The translations under genes and the position numbers were made by a program. The notes beneath the pieces are model-generated. The model did no database searches. It was not told the DNA's origin and was given only the letters and a program-made list of their open reading frames with translations. Source: RYN-124 sp033851845 (GTDB lineage Bacteria > Actinomycetota > Actinomycetes > Mycobacteriales > SCTD01). Taken from it: a stretch of DNA of 64,000 bases. The DNA lies in contig JAWWOH010000112.1 in the NCBI GenBank assembly GCA_033851845.1, positions 1 through 64,000 of the forward strand, written 5' to 3'. Below, piece after piece: positions 1 through 8,919 of the stretch (positions are counted from its first letter, which is position 1; the number at the start of each line of letters is the position of its first letter).

Positions 1-1796
1 TCGGCAAGTACGACCAGCTGTTCGTGCCGGAGTTCAACGCGGGTGCGATGGAGAACGCCGGCGCGGTGACGTTCCTCGAGGACTACGTCTTCCGCAGCAA
101 GGTCACCGACGCGGCCTACGAGCGGCGCGCCGAGACGGTGCTGCACGAGATGGCGCACATGTGGTTCGGCGACCTCGTCACGATGCGGTGGTGGGACGAC
201 CTCTGGCTCAACGAGTCGTTCGCGACGTACATGTCCGTGCTGTGCCAGGTGGAGGCGACGCGCTACACCGGCGGCTGGACGACCTTCGCCAACACGGAGA
301 AGACCTGGGCCTACCGGCAGGACCAGCTCCCGTCGACGCATCCGATCGCCGCCGACATCCCCGACATCGAGGCCGTGAAGGTCAACTTCGACGGCATCAC
401 CTACGCGAAGGGCGCCTCGGACCTGAAGCAGCTCGTCGCGTGGGTCGGCCAGGACGCGTTCATGAGCGGGCTGCGGGAGTACTTCCGCAAGCACGAGTTC
501 GCCAACACCGAGCTGCGCGACCTGCTGACCGAGCTCGAGACATCGAGTGGGCGCGACCTCAAGGCGTGGACCGAGGAGTGGCTGCAGGCGGCCGGCGTCA
601 ACACGCTGCGGGCTGCGTTCGAGACCAACGGCGACGGCGCCTTCACCAGCTTCTCCGTGCTGCAGGAAGCGAACGACCAGCACCCCACCCTTCGGTCGCA
701 CCGCGTCGCCATCGGCCTCTACGACCTGGTCGACGGCGCGCTCGTGCGGTCCTCTCGCGAGGAGCTCGACGTCGTCGGCGCGAAGACCGATGTGCCGGCA
801 CTCATCGGCCGCAAGCAGCCCGACCTCGTGCTGGTCAACGACGACGACCTGACCTACTCGAAGATCCGCCTCGACGAGCGTTCGCTGCAGACGCTCGTCG
901 ACCACGTCGGCGACTTCCAGGAGTCGCTCCCGCGCGCGCTCTGCTGGGCGTCGGCGTGGGACATGACCCGCGACGCGGAGATCCCGGCCCGCGACTACCT
1001 CAAGCTGGTGCTGGCCGGCATCGGCGGCGAGGACGACATCGGCGTCGTACAGTCGCTGCTGCGGCAGGCGCAGGCCGCGGTGACGTTGTTCTCCGACCCG
1101 GCATGGGCACCGACCGGGCGTACGGCGCTCGCGAACGCCGCCTACGACGCGCTCCGCTCGGCCGAGCCGGGTAGCGACCTTCAGCTGGCCTGGACCCGCG
1201 CGCTCGGTGCGGTCACCAACGTCCCCGAGCACCTCGACCTGCTGCAAGGACTGCTCGACGGCACGAAGCAGGTCGACGGGCTCGCCGTGGACGCCGAGCT
1301 GCGCTGGCACCTGCTGTACCGCCTCGTCGTGCTCGGTCGTGCGGGTGACGACGCCATCGCGGCCGAGCTCGAACGCGACCCGACGGCAGCCGGTCAGCGG
1401 CACGCGGCAGCGGCGCAGGCGGCCCGGCCGACTCCCGAGGCCAAGGCCGACGCGTGGCGGCGAGCCGTCGAGGACGAGTCGCTGCCCAACGCCGTGCAGG
1501 CCGCGATCATCGGCGGCTTCTGGAACGCCGAGCAGACGCAGCTGTGCGAGGACTACGTCGAGAAGTACTTCGAGGTCATCGGCGACGTGTGGCGCAACCG
1601 CACGTCGGAGATGGCGCAGCAGATCGTCATCGGGCTCTACCCGACGCTGCTCGTCTCGCCGAAGGTGGTCGAGCGCACCGACGTCTACCTGCAGGACCCC
1701 GACGTCCCGCCCTCGCTGTCCCGGCTGCTGCTGGAGAGCCGCGACGGCGTGCTGCGGGCTCTGCGCGCCCGAGCCCGAGACGCCACCGCCGGCTAG
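1..1796 (+). CDS. pepN: Aminopeptidase N, M1 family (5'-truncated by window)
   Basis: Zinc metallo-aminopeptidase that removes N-terminal residues from peptides in the cytoplasm. The reading frame is open from the first complete codon at 3, so the true start lies outside the window. Seen directly: the GAMEN exopeptidase motif (near 42-56), the HEMAH zinc site (codons from 144) and the downstream NESF glutamate zinc ligand. These are followed by about 500 residues with the helical C-terminal domain typical of the actinobacterial/ERAP-like M1 group. It ends with TAG at 1794-1796, facing a convergent DUF5130-type gene. In mycobacteria pepN (Rv2467) also sits beside a DUF5130-type gene, which supports the call. 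Only the N-terminal substrate-anchoring region is missing. Confidence 0.95.
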   Translation, partial: GKYDQLFVPEFNAGAMENAGAVTFLEDYVFRSKVTDAAYERRAETVLHEMAHMWFGDLVTMRWWDDLWLNESFATYMSVLCQVEATRYTGGWTTFANTEKTWAYRQDQLPSTHPIAADIPDIEAVKVNFDGITYAKGASDLKQLVAWVGQDAFMSGLREYFRKHEFANTELRDLLTELETSSGRDLKAWTEEWLQAAGVNTLRAAFETNGDGAFTSFSVLQEANDQHPTLRSHRVAIGLYDLVDGALVRSSREELDVVGAKTDVPALIGRKQPDLVLVNDDDLTYSKIRLDERSLQTLVDHVGDFQESLPRALCWASAWDMTRDAEIPARDYLKLVLAGIGGEDDIGVVQSLLRQAQAAVTLFSDPAWAPTGRTALANAAYDALRSAEPGSDLQLAWTRALGAVTNVPEHLDLLQGLLDGTKQVDGLAVDAELRWHLLYRLVVLGRAGDDAIAAELERDPTAAGQRHAAAAQAARPTPEAKADAWRRAVEDESLPNAVQAAIIGGFWNAEQTQLCEDYVEKYFEVIGDVWRNRTSEMAQQIVIGLYPTLLVSPKVVERTDVYLQDPDVPPSLSRLLLESRDGVLRALRARARDATAG

Positions 1797-1838
1797 GCCC
1801 TCGTTGCGTCCGACTCTGGGGCCGCCCGAGCACCCACT

Positions 1839-1860
1839 CCCTCGGACGTTACGAGGGTTT
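1839..1860. terminator. Short bidirectional terminator-like hairpin
   Basis: CCCTCG (1839-1844) and CGAGGG (1852-1857) form a perfect 6-bp stem with a 7-nt loop, followed by TTT on the plus strand. It lies exactly between the convergent pepN and DUF5130-type genes, touching the latter's stop codon. Confidence 0.5.
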
Positions 1861-2329
1861 AGTGGTGGCCCTGGACCGCGAGCTCGGTTGACTTCTCGTC
1901 GTACGCCGGAAGAGCCTCCCGGCGGCCCGCTGCGTCGGCGAACTGCCGAAGCGCGTCGACGATGCCGCCCGCAAGGTCTCCCCCGCTGAACGCAGTGGTC
2001 ATCGACAGCACGGCGAGCGAGCAGACCCGGTCCGGCACCCGACGCCGGACCTTCGGTCCGGTGACGATCTCGACCCGACGCTGGCCGGGAGCGACCACGA
2101 CGAGCACCGCCGACTGCGACCGGTCGTCCCCGAGCGCGGCGTGCAGCCGTTCGGCCGCCTCGCGGAGCTGACCGAGGTCGTCGAGCAGCAGGTCGCCCAC
2201 CAGGACCGAGACGTCGAGGCCGTTCTGGCGGCGGCAGCTCTCGATGGCTGCCTGAATGCGCTGCTGGGTGCGCTCCGGCAGCGCCGCCTTGCTACCAGCT
2301 CCCACTGCTGCCACCCCTCGTGACGTCAC
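1859..2329 (-). CDS. TPM-like DUF5130 family protein
   Basis: Protein of up to 156 residues resembling the actinobacterial DUF5130 family (TPM-like alpha/beta fold, function unknown). Visible pattern: an amphipathic helix, the strand VSVLVGDL, a helix, the strand SAVLVVVAPGQRRVEIVTG, then a C-terminal helix GGIVDALRQFADAA. No signal peptide. The ATG at 2329 overlaps the upstream membrane-protein gene by 38 bp, so an internal GTG (V6 or V9) may be the true start. It follows the small membrane-protein gene on the same strand and is convergent with pepN. A homologous gene adjoins pepN in mycobacteria, as I recall (Rv2468c). Confidence 0.7.
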   Translation of the reverse strand: MTSRGVAAVGAGSKAALPERTQQRIQAAIESCRRQNGLDVSVLVGDLLLDDLGQLREAAERLHAALGDDRSQSAVLVVVAPGQRRVEIVTGPKVRRRVPDRVCSLAVLSMTTAFSGGDLAGGIVDALRQFADAAGRREALPAYDEKSTELAVQGHH

Positions 2330-2660
2330 CCGGCTGCGCGGTGGACACCGCGGCCTCGGGGTCGAGCGGACCGGCGAACCACACCGGCGGCGCGTCCCAG
2401 CCCATGGCCGGCCGGTAGCGCGTGCCGCGCACCATGCCGGGCAGCAGCACGAGCGTCGCGATGGCGCCGATGATGGCGAGCGGGACGAACACGAACAGCG
2501 CGATGGTCGCGGCCGGCGAGAGGCCGGAACCGGGGTCGGCGCCCTCGCTCGGGCCCAGCGGGTTGCGGTCGGCGAGAGCAGGACCGGCGGTCAGCAGGAC
2601 GACGGACATCGCCGTCAGTGCGCTGGCCGCGGCGGCTCGGAGGGGCTTCACGGCGTGCAC
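2292..2660 (-). CDS. Small exported membrane protein, unknown function
   Basis: About 122 residues. An N-terminal signal-like hydrophobic stretch ends at ALA-D; then comes a short Gly/Pro-rich loop, one strong transmembrane helix (roughly residues 55-78) and a polar Pro/Gly-rich C-terminus. The GTG at 2660 begins one base after the malQ stop, so it is probably translationally coupled to malQ; another GTG lies at 2651. The next gene (DUF5130 type) overlaps its 3' end. No family recognised. A role at the envelope is all that topology supports. Confidence 0.65.
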   Translation of the reverse strand: MHAVKPLRAAAASALTAMSVVLLTAGPALADRNPLGPSEGADPGSGLSPAATIALFVFVPLAIIGAIATLVLLPGMVRGTRYRPAMGWDAPPVWFAGPLDPEAAVSTAQPGDVTRGGSSGSW

Positions 2661-2661
2661 G

Positions 2662-4704
2662 TTATCGAACGCCCTGTACGCCGTCCGCGAGCAGTGCCGC
2701 CAGCCGCCGGACGCCGGGCGCGTCGAGCAGCTCCTCGAGCGACAGCGGGCGGCCGGACCCGGCCGCGACGGGCAGCCGCCAGTTCGGGTACTCGTCGACG
2801 GTGCCGGGCAGATTCGGCTGCCGGAGATCTCCGACCGCGTCGCCGAAGGCGGCCAGGACGACGATGCAAGGCGACTCCGCCAGCGCTCCGTGCATGGCCA
2901 GCACCGGGTCGCCGTCGTACCGGTCGAGCAGCCCTGTCTCGGCGAGCATCGCCAGCAAGGCGTCGCGCTCCTCGCGCACCCGCTTCTGCTCCTCCTCGAG
3001 CGAGTGCGCCAGCTGGTCGAGCTCGTGCCGCACCCGCACCTGCTCCTCGGCCAGGAAGCCCGCGGCGGTCGGGAGGTCGTGCGGCGTGACGGCGGCCAGC
3101 GCGTCACGACGCCACTTCGCCGGTGGCAGGAAGTCTCCGCTCTCCTCGTCGCGCTCGAACCACAGCACGGCGCTGCCGAGCACGCCGGTCGCCTCCAGGT
3201 CGCGACGGACGCGCTCCTCGACCGTGCCGAGGTCCTCGCCGACGACGAGTGCACCGGCGCGCGCCGCCTCCAACGCGAGCACCCCGAGCATCGAGTCGGC
3301 GTCGTATGTCACGTAAGTGCCCTCGGCCGCGGACGCGCCGGCCGGCACCCACCACAGCCGGAACAACCCCATGACGTGGTCGATGCGCAGCCCACCGGCA
3401 TGGCGAAGCACGCCCCGCACCACGTCGCGGTACGGCGCGTAGGCGCGCTCCCGAAGGCGATCAGGTCGCCACGGCGGCAGGCCCCAGTCCTGCCCGTTCT
3501 GGTTGAACGAGTCGGGCGGTGCGCCGACCGTCGTGCCGAGGGCGAGGACGTCCTGCAACGCCCACGCGTCGGCGCCGCCGGCATCGACGCCGACGGCCAG
3601 GTCGTGGATGACGCCGACGATCATGTCGTCACCGGCACCCGCGAGCTGCTGGTCGACGAGCAGCTGCACCCAGCACCAGAACGCGATCCGCTCGGCATGC
3701 CTGTCCCGTGCGGCCTCGATGCCGGAGCCATCGGTACGGCGAAGAGGCGCCGGCCACTCCTGCCACGGCACGCCGTGCTCCTCGGCCAGCGCGCAGAACA
3801 GCGCGAAGTCATCAAGATCAGCACCCCGCTCCGCGCGGAAGGCGGCAACGCCGTCGCGCCGCGCGCTCGGCCAGAGCAGCTCGAGCGCCGCCAGCTTCGC
3901 CGTCCAGGCGACGTCGCGGACGATGCGATCCGGCTCACCCGCTGGCCGCAGCGCGTCGACCTGCGCACGCACCTCGGCAGTCGCGGCGGCGTACTCCGGG
4001 ATGTCCTCGATCCGCAGGTACAGCGGCGAGCGGAACCGACGCGACGACGGCGAGTACGGCGAGGGGTTGAGCGGGAGCACCGGCGTCTCGGCGTGCAGCG
4101 GGTTGACGAGCACGGCACCGGCGCCGTCGCGCGCGCTCGCGTCGAGGACCGTGCGCAGGTCGCGGTAGTCGCCAAGCCCCCACGAGCCGGCGCTGCGCAG
4201 GCTGTAGAGCTGCACCATCCAGCCCCAGGTGCGGTCCAGCCCGGCCGGCAGCGACAGCCGTTCGGGCGCGACGACCAGGACGCACTCCGCTGCCTCGGCG
4301 CCCGCGACAGCCCGCAGCGTGTGCCAGCCGAGCGGCAGCTCCGGCAGCCGGACGCTCCACGCCGTCCGGCCACGGCGGGTGTCGACGGGCTGCGGTGTGG
4401 ACGTCACGGCAACCGGCCCGCCGTCTTCCAGGAGCACGTCGAGCGAGGGCGCGACCCCTGAGCGCACAACCACCTCGCCGCGCCCGCGGATGACGACGAC
4501 GGGCGGCAGCACCTCGCGCCACGGTGCGTCCTCGACGTCGTGCAGCGCTGCGGCGATCGCATCGGGTGACGAGGCGTCGACGTCCAGAGCAGCGAGCGCG
4601 GCGACGATCGCCGACTCCTTCACCTCGACCGGCTTGCGCGCCCAGTCCTGGTACGACGTCGCGACCCCATGGGCGGCTGCGAGCCGCTGCAGCTCCTTGT
4701 TCAC
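2662..4704 (-). CDS. malQ: 4-alpha-glucanotransferase (amylomaltase), GH77
   Basis: Transfers alpha-1,4-glucan segments between maltodextrins in glycogen/maltose metabolism; cytoplasmic. 680 residues, normal for the long actinobacterial form, which carries an extra N-terminal beta-rich domain (about 1-155). GH77 landmarks in order: LYSLRSAGSWGLGDYRDL, NPLHA, SPYSPSSRRF, IHDLAVGVD, FNQNGQDWGLPPW, LRIDHVMGL (nucleophile Asp), VGEDLGTV (acid/base Glu), TPHDLPTAAGF. A charged coiled segment (VRHELDQLAHSLEEEQKRVR) precedes the C-terminal lid. GTG start at 4704. It lies downstream of the amidase and GNAT genes, all on the minus strand. Confidence 0.95.
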   Translation of the reverse strand: MNKELQRLAAAHGVATSYQDWARKPVEVKESAIVAALAALDVDASSPDAIAAALHDVEDAPWREVLPPVVVIRGRGEVVVRSGVAPSLDVLLEDGGPVAVTSTPQPVDTRRGRTAWSVRLPELPLGWHTLRAVAGAEAAECVLVVAPERLSLPAGLDRTWGWMVQLYSLRSAGSWGLGDYRDLRTVLDASARDGAGAVLVNPLHAETPVLPLNPSPYSPSSRRFRSPLYLRIEDIPEYAAATAEVRAQVDALRPAGEPDRIVRDVAWTAKLAALELLWPSARRDGVAAFRAERGADLDDFALFCALAEEHGVPWQEWPAPLRRTDGSGIEAARDRHAERIAFWCWVQLLVDQQLAGAGDDMIVGVIHDLAVGVDAGGADAWALQDVLALGTTVGAPPDSFNQNGQDWGLPPWRPDRLRERAYAPYRDVVRGVLRHAGGLRIDHVMGLFRLWWVPAGASAAEGTYVTYDADSMLGVLALEAARAGALVVGEDLGTVEERVRRDLEATGVLGSAVLWFERDEESGDFLPPAKWRRDALAAVTPHDLPTAAGFLAEEQVRVRHELDQLAHSLEEEQKRVREERDALLAMLAETGLLDRYDGDPVLAMHGALAESPCIVVLAAFGDAVGDLRQPNLPGTVDEYPNWRLPVAAGSGRPLSLEELLDAPGVRRLAALLADGVQGVR

Positions 4705-4721
4705 CGGGGCGAACTGCCCCG
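4705..4721. repeat. Perfect inverted repeat abutting malQ start
   Basis: CGGGGC (4705-4710) and GCCCCG (4716-4721) with a 5-nt loop sit directly upstream of the malQ GTG and downstream of the GNAT stop. It occupies the place of a ribosome-binding site, so it could act as a weak terminator or mask translation initiation. No T-tract is present. Confidence 0.3.
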
Positions 4722-4732
4722 TTGCACAGATC

Positions 4733-5230
4733 TCACGCGTCGTCGCGCAGCCGCGCGTAGGACACCAGGTCGTGCCACCCGCCGGATCGCCACTGCGCGC
4801 CGCGAATGACGCCTTCGCGCACGAAGCCGGCCTGCTCGAGCGCCTTCTGCTCCGCGAGGTTCGTGACGTCGGTCGAGGCCTGCACGCGGTGCACGGGGAA
4901 GGTGCGGAAGAGGTACTCGGTGACCATCCGCTGGGCCCGCGCCCCGTGCCCCAGGCCGCGGAACTCCGGCCGGATCGAGAGGCCGATGTCCAGGGCGATC
5001 GACCCGGGGTTCGGACCGTGCAGCACCTGGTGCCAGCCGACGGTGCCGATCGGCCGATCGTCGCCGTCGGTGATGAGCAGCTCTCCCATCCCGTGCGGCT
5101 CCGGGATGGACTCGGACACCGCGACGCCCTGCGGTGGCGCGCCCCAGGCCTCGTACTCCGTCTGCGGATCCGCGCGCCACCCCGCCACCAGCTCGGACTC
5201 CTCGACGCGAGCTGGACGCAATCGGGTCAC
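4733..5230 (-). CDS. GNAT family N-acetyltransferase (RimJ/RimL-like)
   Basis: 165 residues of the Acetyltransf_3 type. Evidence: the N-terminal RLRPARVEESELVAGW strand/helix, a central IGTVGWHQV strand, the acetyl-CoA pyrophosphate loop region EFRGLGHGARAQRMV, and the C-terminal NLAEQKALEQAGFVREGVIRG typical of RimJ/RimL enzymes acting on protein N-termini or small amines. The GTG start (5230-5228) overlaps the amidase TGA (GTGA), indicating translational coupling. Substrate cannot be told. Confidence 0.8.
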   Translation of the reverse strand: MTRLRPARVEESELVAGWRADPQTEYEAWGAPPQGVAVSESIPEPHGMGELLITDGDDRPIGTVGWHQVLHGPNPGSIALDIGLSIRPEFRGLGHGARAQRMVTEYLFRTFPVHRVQASTDVTNLAEQKALEQAGFVREGVIRGAQWRSGGWHDLVSYARLRDDA

Positions 5231-6642
5231 CACATGGCCGGGTGGCGTTCGCGCCACGGCCGGGCCTCCTCGAGCTGCGCCGACAGGGAGATCAGGGTGG
5301 CCTCGTCGGCGGGGCGGCCGGCGAGCATGACGCCGATGGGCAGCCCGTCCGGTGACCAGTGCAGCGGGACGTTGACGGCCGGCTGACCGGTCATGTTGTA
5401 GACCGCGGTCCAGGGCGTGAACTGCTTCATCCGCTCGAACTCCTCCGCCGGGTCGCCGGTCTCGCGGAAGTAGCCGATCGGCACCGGCGGCAAAGCGACC
5501 GTCGGCGTGAGCAGCACGTCGTACGAGGCGGTCGCCTCGACGCCACGACGGGTCGCGCCCTGCAGCGCCGACATCGCGGCCATGAACTGGTTGGCGGACA
5601 TGCTGTTGCCGCGCTCGCGCAGCCATCGGGTGAGCGGCAGCAGCAGCTCCTCGCGGGCGGGGTCCACCGGCACACTGGACGCGCTCACCGACCACAGGAT
5701 CTCGAAGTTCGGGATCAGCTCGGCGGCGTCGTAAGGCTCCGGAATCTCCACGACCTCGTGGCCCAGTGAGGCCAGCAGCTCGCGCGCGGCTCCGTAGGCC
5801 TCGGCGACGTGCGGGTGGAGGACCGAGCCGGGGACGCCGGGCGTGCACGAGGCTCCGATGCGCAACCGGCCGGGCGGGGTGTCGGCGTAGGACAGGAACG
5901 ACTGCGGCGGCGGCGCGGCCCAGTGGGGATCACCGGGCATCGGGCCCTGCATCGCGTCGAGCATGGCCGCGGCGTCGCGCACCGTCCGTGCGAGCGGGCC
6001 GTCCCAGGACAGGCCGGTGATGTCACCGGCCAGTGGCCCGCGGCTGATCCGGCCCCGGCTCACCTTGATGCCGAACAGCCCGCACACGCTGGACGGGATG
6101 CGGACCGAGCCGCCGCCGTCACTTCCCTGCGCCCAGGGAACCAGCCCGGCTGCCGTCGCGGCGGCCGCGCCACCGCTCGACCCGCCGGCCGACCGGCTCA
6201 GGTCCCAGGGCGTGCGAGCAGGCGGTGCGACCTCGGTCTCCGAGTAGCACGGCAGGCCGAACTCGGGGGTGTTGGTCTTGCCGAGGCTGATGGTGCCGGC
6301 TGCCCGCAGCTTCTCGACCACGTGGTCCGAGAACGGCGGCACGAAGTCCTCGAAGGCCTTCGACCCGAGCTTCGTCGGGACGCCCTCGGTCATGTTGAGG
6401 TCCTTGATGGCGATCGGCACGCCGTGCAGCGGTGCCAGCGCCTCCTTGCCCTTCACGGCGGCGTCGGCCGCGGCGGCCTGCTCGCGCGCGGCGTCCAGCG
6501 TCAGCGTCACGAACGCACCGATGTCGCCGTCGAGCTTCTGGATGCGCTGGGCGTAGTGCTCGACCAGCTCGGCGGAGGACGTCTCGCCGGAGCGGATCGC
6601 CGCCGCCTGCTCGAGAGCGGTCAGGTCGTGAAGGTCTGCCAT
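5227..6642 (-). CDS. Amidase signature family hydrolase
   Basis: 471 residues, the usual length. Ser-cisSer-Lys catalytic triad visible: Lys in the PIAIKD segment, the Gly/Ser-rich SRSAGGSSGGAAAA and the GSDGGGSVRIPSS segment carrying the cis-Ser and nucleophile Ser. Hydrolyses carboxylic amides in the cytoplasm; no GatB or GatC gene is in the window, so it is not assigned as GatA. It starts with ATG at 6642, divergent from the LVIVD-repeat gene with only 23 bp between, so the promoters must overlap. First gene of the amidase-GNAT-malQ-membrane protein-DUF5130 run. Confidence 0.9.
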   Translation of the reverse strand: MADLHDLTALEQAAAIRSGETSSAELVEHYAQRIQKLDGDIGAFVTLTLDAAREQAAAADAAVKGKEALAPLHGVPIAIKDLNMTEGVPTKLGSKAFEDFVPPFSDHVVEKLRAAGTISLGKTNTPEFGLPCYSETEVAPPARTPWDLSRSAGGSSGGAAAATAAGLVPWAQGSDGGGSVRIPSSVCGLFGIKVSRGRISRGPLAGDITGLSWDGPLARTVRDAAAMLDAMQGPMPGDPHWAAPPPQSFLSYADTPPGRLRIGASCTPGVPGSVLHPHVAEAYGAARELLASLGHEVVEIPEPYDAAELIPNFEILWSVSASSVPVDPAREELLLPLTRWLRERGNSMSANQFMAAMSALQGATRRGVEATASYDVLLTPTVALPPVPIGYFRETGDPAEEFERMKQFTPWTAVYNMTGQPAVNVPLHWSPDGLPIGVMLAGRPADEATLISLSAQLEEARPWRERHPAMW

Positions 6643-6654
6643 GGTGGGGAACGT

Positions 6655-6660
6655 ATCGTT
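6655..6660 (+). promoter_or_regulatory. Putative -10 box (TATCGT) of leaderless LVIVD gene
   Basis: TATCGT fits the actinobacterial TANNNT -10 and lies 5 nt before the ATG at 6666, a spacing that predicts transcription starting at or just before the start codon. Confidence 0.45.
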
Positions 6661-6665
6661 TGAGC

Positions 6666-8273
6666 ATGCTGCGGTCAGTTCGGCCCGTCTTCATCGCGTT
6701 GGCCCTCGCCGGCGTCGCTGCACTCAGCGCGGGGGTCGTGCCGAGTGCCGCGGCGGCCGACCCGCCGCTCCTGCCGACGCCCCGCGCCGTATGCGGTCCG
6801 GGCTCGCATCCCGAGCCGGGGATGCAGGGTCGGGTCAGCGCCGACGACGTCACTTCCGGGCGGGCCAAGAACGGCTTCCGCTGCAACATGGTGCAGATCG
6901 GTCACGTCGGCACGAGCGGTGGCTACAAGGTCGAGAGGTTCGTGGACAAGGCGGGCCACGAGTGCGCCTACTTCGACACGACGCTGCTCTTCCCGACCAA
7001 CGCGACGAACATCGCGCAGAAGGGCACCGGCGTCGCGGTCGTCGACATGACGAACCCCGCGAAGCCGGTCATCACGACCACCTTGCTGACTCCGGCGATG
7101 GACAGCCCGCACGAGTCGATGCTGGTCAACCACAAGCGCGGGCTCCTGGCAGCCGTCGCCGGCAACCCGATCTTCGCGCCAGGGCAGGTCGACGTCTACG
7201 ACCTCAACGCCGACTGCCGCAATCCCACGTTCCAGTCGTCGACGCCGACGGGCGTGATGGGACACGAGGCGGGCTTCGCGCCCGACGGCATGACCTACTA
7301 CGTCGCGTCGCTCGGCGGCGGCACGCTGACGGCCGTCGATCTCACCAACCCGATGGTGCCATCGATCGCGTACGTCGGGCACTTCGACACCCACTCGCTG
7401 TCGATCAGCGACGACGGCACCCGGGCCTACCTCGCGGCCGGCGCCGGTTTCCCGCGCAACGAGGTCGGGCTGCCCGCCGAGGTGTCGGGCCTGCGCATCC
7501 TCGACGTGAGTGACATCCAGAAACGCGCCCTCAACCCGCAGCCGACGACGATCAGCACGCTGACCTGGCCGACGGTCACCATCCCGCAGGCCGAGCTGCC
7601 CATCACGATCGGCGGTCACCCGTACCTCATCGACATCGACGAGTTCGCCACCGACGATAAGCTGACCCTCACCGCCGACGGGCCGCGCGTCGGGGCCGGC
7701 CGCATCATCGACATCGCCGACGAGAAGCACCCGAAGGTCGTTTCCAACATCCGGCTCGCGGTGCACCAGCGCGCCAACCGACCGGCGCTCGCGAACGACC
7801 CGGTCGGTCCGATCCCGACAACGAGCGGGTACGCCGGCCACTACTGCGCAGTGCCGCAGCGCAAGGACCCGGGCATCCTCGCCTGCTCGATGCTCACGTC
7901 GGGGCTGCGCGTGTTCGACATCCGCAACCCGCTGGCGCCGAAGGAGATCGCCTACTTCGTCGCGCCGGTCACCGACGTGAAGACGCCGAACGCAGCGCTG
8001 TCCAGCGCGACGTTGGTGCCGGAGCGCAAGGAGATCTGGTACGCCGACGGCAGCAGCGGCATGTACGTCCTGCGGGTCACCAACGGCGCCTGGGGCGGCA
8101 GCGTCACCGCGCCGGCGGCGGCGCCCGCGCCTCGCTCGGCCGCGCCGGCGGCACCACGACCCGCGCCGGGCCGCCTCCCCGCGACCGGGCTCACCGGCTG
8201 GCTCGCCCTGACCGCGCTGGTGCTCATGACCGCGGCGGCAGCGATCCGGCGGACAAGATCTTCGGCGAACTAG
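6666..8273 (+). CDS. Secreted LVIVD-repeat (beta-propeller) protein with LPxTG-like anchor
   Basis: 535 residues. A signal peptide ends near AAAADPP; the mature part is a beta-propeller of LVIVD-type repeats, seen as recurrent VAVVDMTNPAKPV, GLRILDVSD, RIIDIADEKHPKVV and GLRVFDIRNPLAPKEIAYF units. A Pro/Ala-rich linker (about 475-500) leads to LPATG, a transmembrane helix and a basic tail, the layout of a sortase substrate. Likely displayed on the cell surface; the propeller could bind protein or ligand, but no enzymatic residue set is evident. A longer upstream reading frame was ignored because it is antisense to the amidase. Confidence 0.85.
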   Translation: MLRSVRPVFIALALAGVAALSAGVVPSAAAADPPLLPTPRAVCGPGSHPEPGMQGRVSADDVTSGRAKNGFRCNMVQIGHVGTSGGYKVERFVDKAGHECAYFDTTLLFPTNATNIAQKGTGVAVVDMTNPAKPVITTTLLTPAMDSPHESMLVNHKRGLLAAVAGNPIFAPGQVDVYDLNADCRNPTFQSSTPTGVMGHEAGFAPDGMTYYVASLGGGTLTAVDLTNPMVPSIAYVGHFDTHSLSISDDGTRAYLAAGAGFPRNEVGLPAEVSGLRILDVSDIQKRALNPQPTTISTLTWPTVTIPQAELPITIGGHPYLIDIDEFATDDKLTLTADGPRVGAGRIIDIADEKHPKVVSNIRLAVHQRANRPALANDPVGPIPTTSGYAGHYCAVPQRKDPGILACSMLTSGLRVFDIRNPLAPKEIAYFVAPVTDVKTPNAALSSATLVPERKEIWYADGSSGMYVLRVTNGAWGGSVTAPAAAPAPRSAAPAAPRPAPGRLPATGLTGWLALTALVLMTAAAAIRRTRSSAN

Positions 8274-8309
8274 ACCGGTCTGGGCCGGTGCAGATCGGCG
8301 AGATCTTCA

Positions 8310-8843
8310 TCAGGCCGGCTCCTCCAGCGACTCGTCGTAGGGCAGGTCCAGCCACGGCCGCCAGCGCGGGTCGACCCGCCGCGAGCCGACCACTCGCCAG
8401 GCAGCGCCGGTCGGCGCGACCGGCTGCCGGCGCAGCCGCCAACCCAGCTCGGCGATCCCGCGGTCGGCCTTCACGTGGTTGCAGCGCCCGCAGGCAGAAA
8501 CGACGTTGTCCCAGGTGTGCGAGCCGCCGCGGCTCTTCGGGATCACGTGGTCAAGGCTGGTCGCCGCGGCACCGCAGTAGACACAGCGGCCCCCGTCGCG
8601 GGCGAAGACGGCCTTGCGCGTCAGCGGCACCGTCGCCCGGTAGGGAACCCGGACGAACTTCGTGAGCCGTACGACGGAGGGCACGGTGACGTCAGTCCGG
8701 GCACTGTGCAGCACGCCGTCGCCCGCCTCGACGGACACGGCTTTCGCCGTCAGCAGCAGCACGACAGCCCGGCGGCTCGGCACGACGCACAGCGGCTCGT
8801 ACGTGGCGTTGAGCACCAGCGCCGCGCTGTCGAGACTGGCCAT
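8310..8843 (-). CDS. HNH endonuclease
   Basis: 177 residues. HNH core: CVYCG, then LDHVIPKSRGG, a conserved W-x-N and a second Cys pair ACGRCN followed by K, the zinc-stabilised beta-beta-alpha-metal fold. An N-terminal domain of about 80 residues (VLNATYEPL... LTKFVRVPYR) is the conserved partner of this actinobacterial/cyanobacterial subfamily. Good ribosome-binding site GGGAGGA upstream of the ATG. It sits near glbO and pepN, as Rv2469c does in mycobacteria. It is probably a chromosomal housekeeping-type nuclease; its target is unknown. Confidence 0.88.
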   Translation of the reverse strand: MASLDSAALVLNATYEPLCVVPSRRAVVLLLTAKAVSVEAGDGVLHSARTDVTVPSVVRLTKFVRVPYRATVPLTRKAVFARDGGRCVYCGAAATSLDHVIPKSRGGSHTWDNVVSACGRCNHVKADRGIAELGWRLRRQPVAPTGAAWRVVGSRRVDPRWRPWLDLPYDESLEEPA

Positions 8844-8907
8844 GCGTCCTCCCTGGACGCTGAGTCTGACCGACGGACGCCGGATTCGCCACGTTCTTGC
8901 GCTCCCC

Positions 8908-8913
8908 TAGGGT
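8908..8913 (+). promoter_or_regulatory. Putative -10 box (TAGGGT) of leaderless mscS gene
   Basis: TAGGGT sits 6 nt upstream of the GTG at 8920, with no Shine-Dalgarno sequence between, indicating a leaderless transcript. Confidence 0.5.
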
Positions 8914-8919
8914 CGAGTC

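Noticed and set aside
2422..4461. Long plus-strand open frame of about 680 codons
   Set aside because: Antisense to malQ; Arg/Gly/Pro-rich composition typical of GC-rich shadow frames, while malQ carries all GH77 motifs.
8255..8307. AAGATCT...AGATCTT inverted repeat between convergent LVIVD and HNH genes
   Set aside because: The 39-nt loop and short arms make a functional terminator doubtful; possibly chance.
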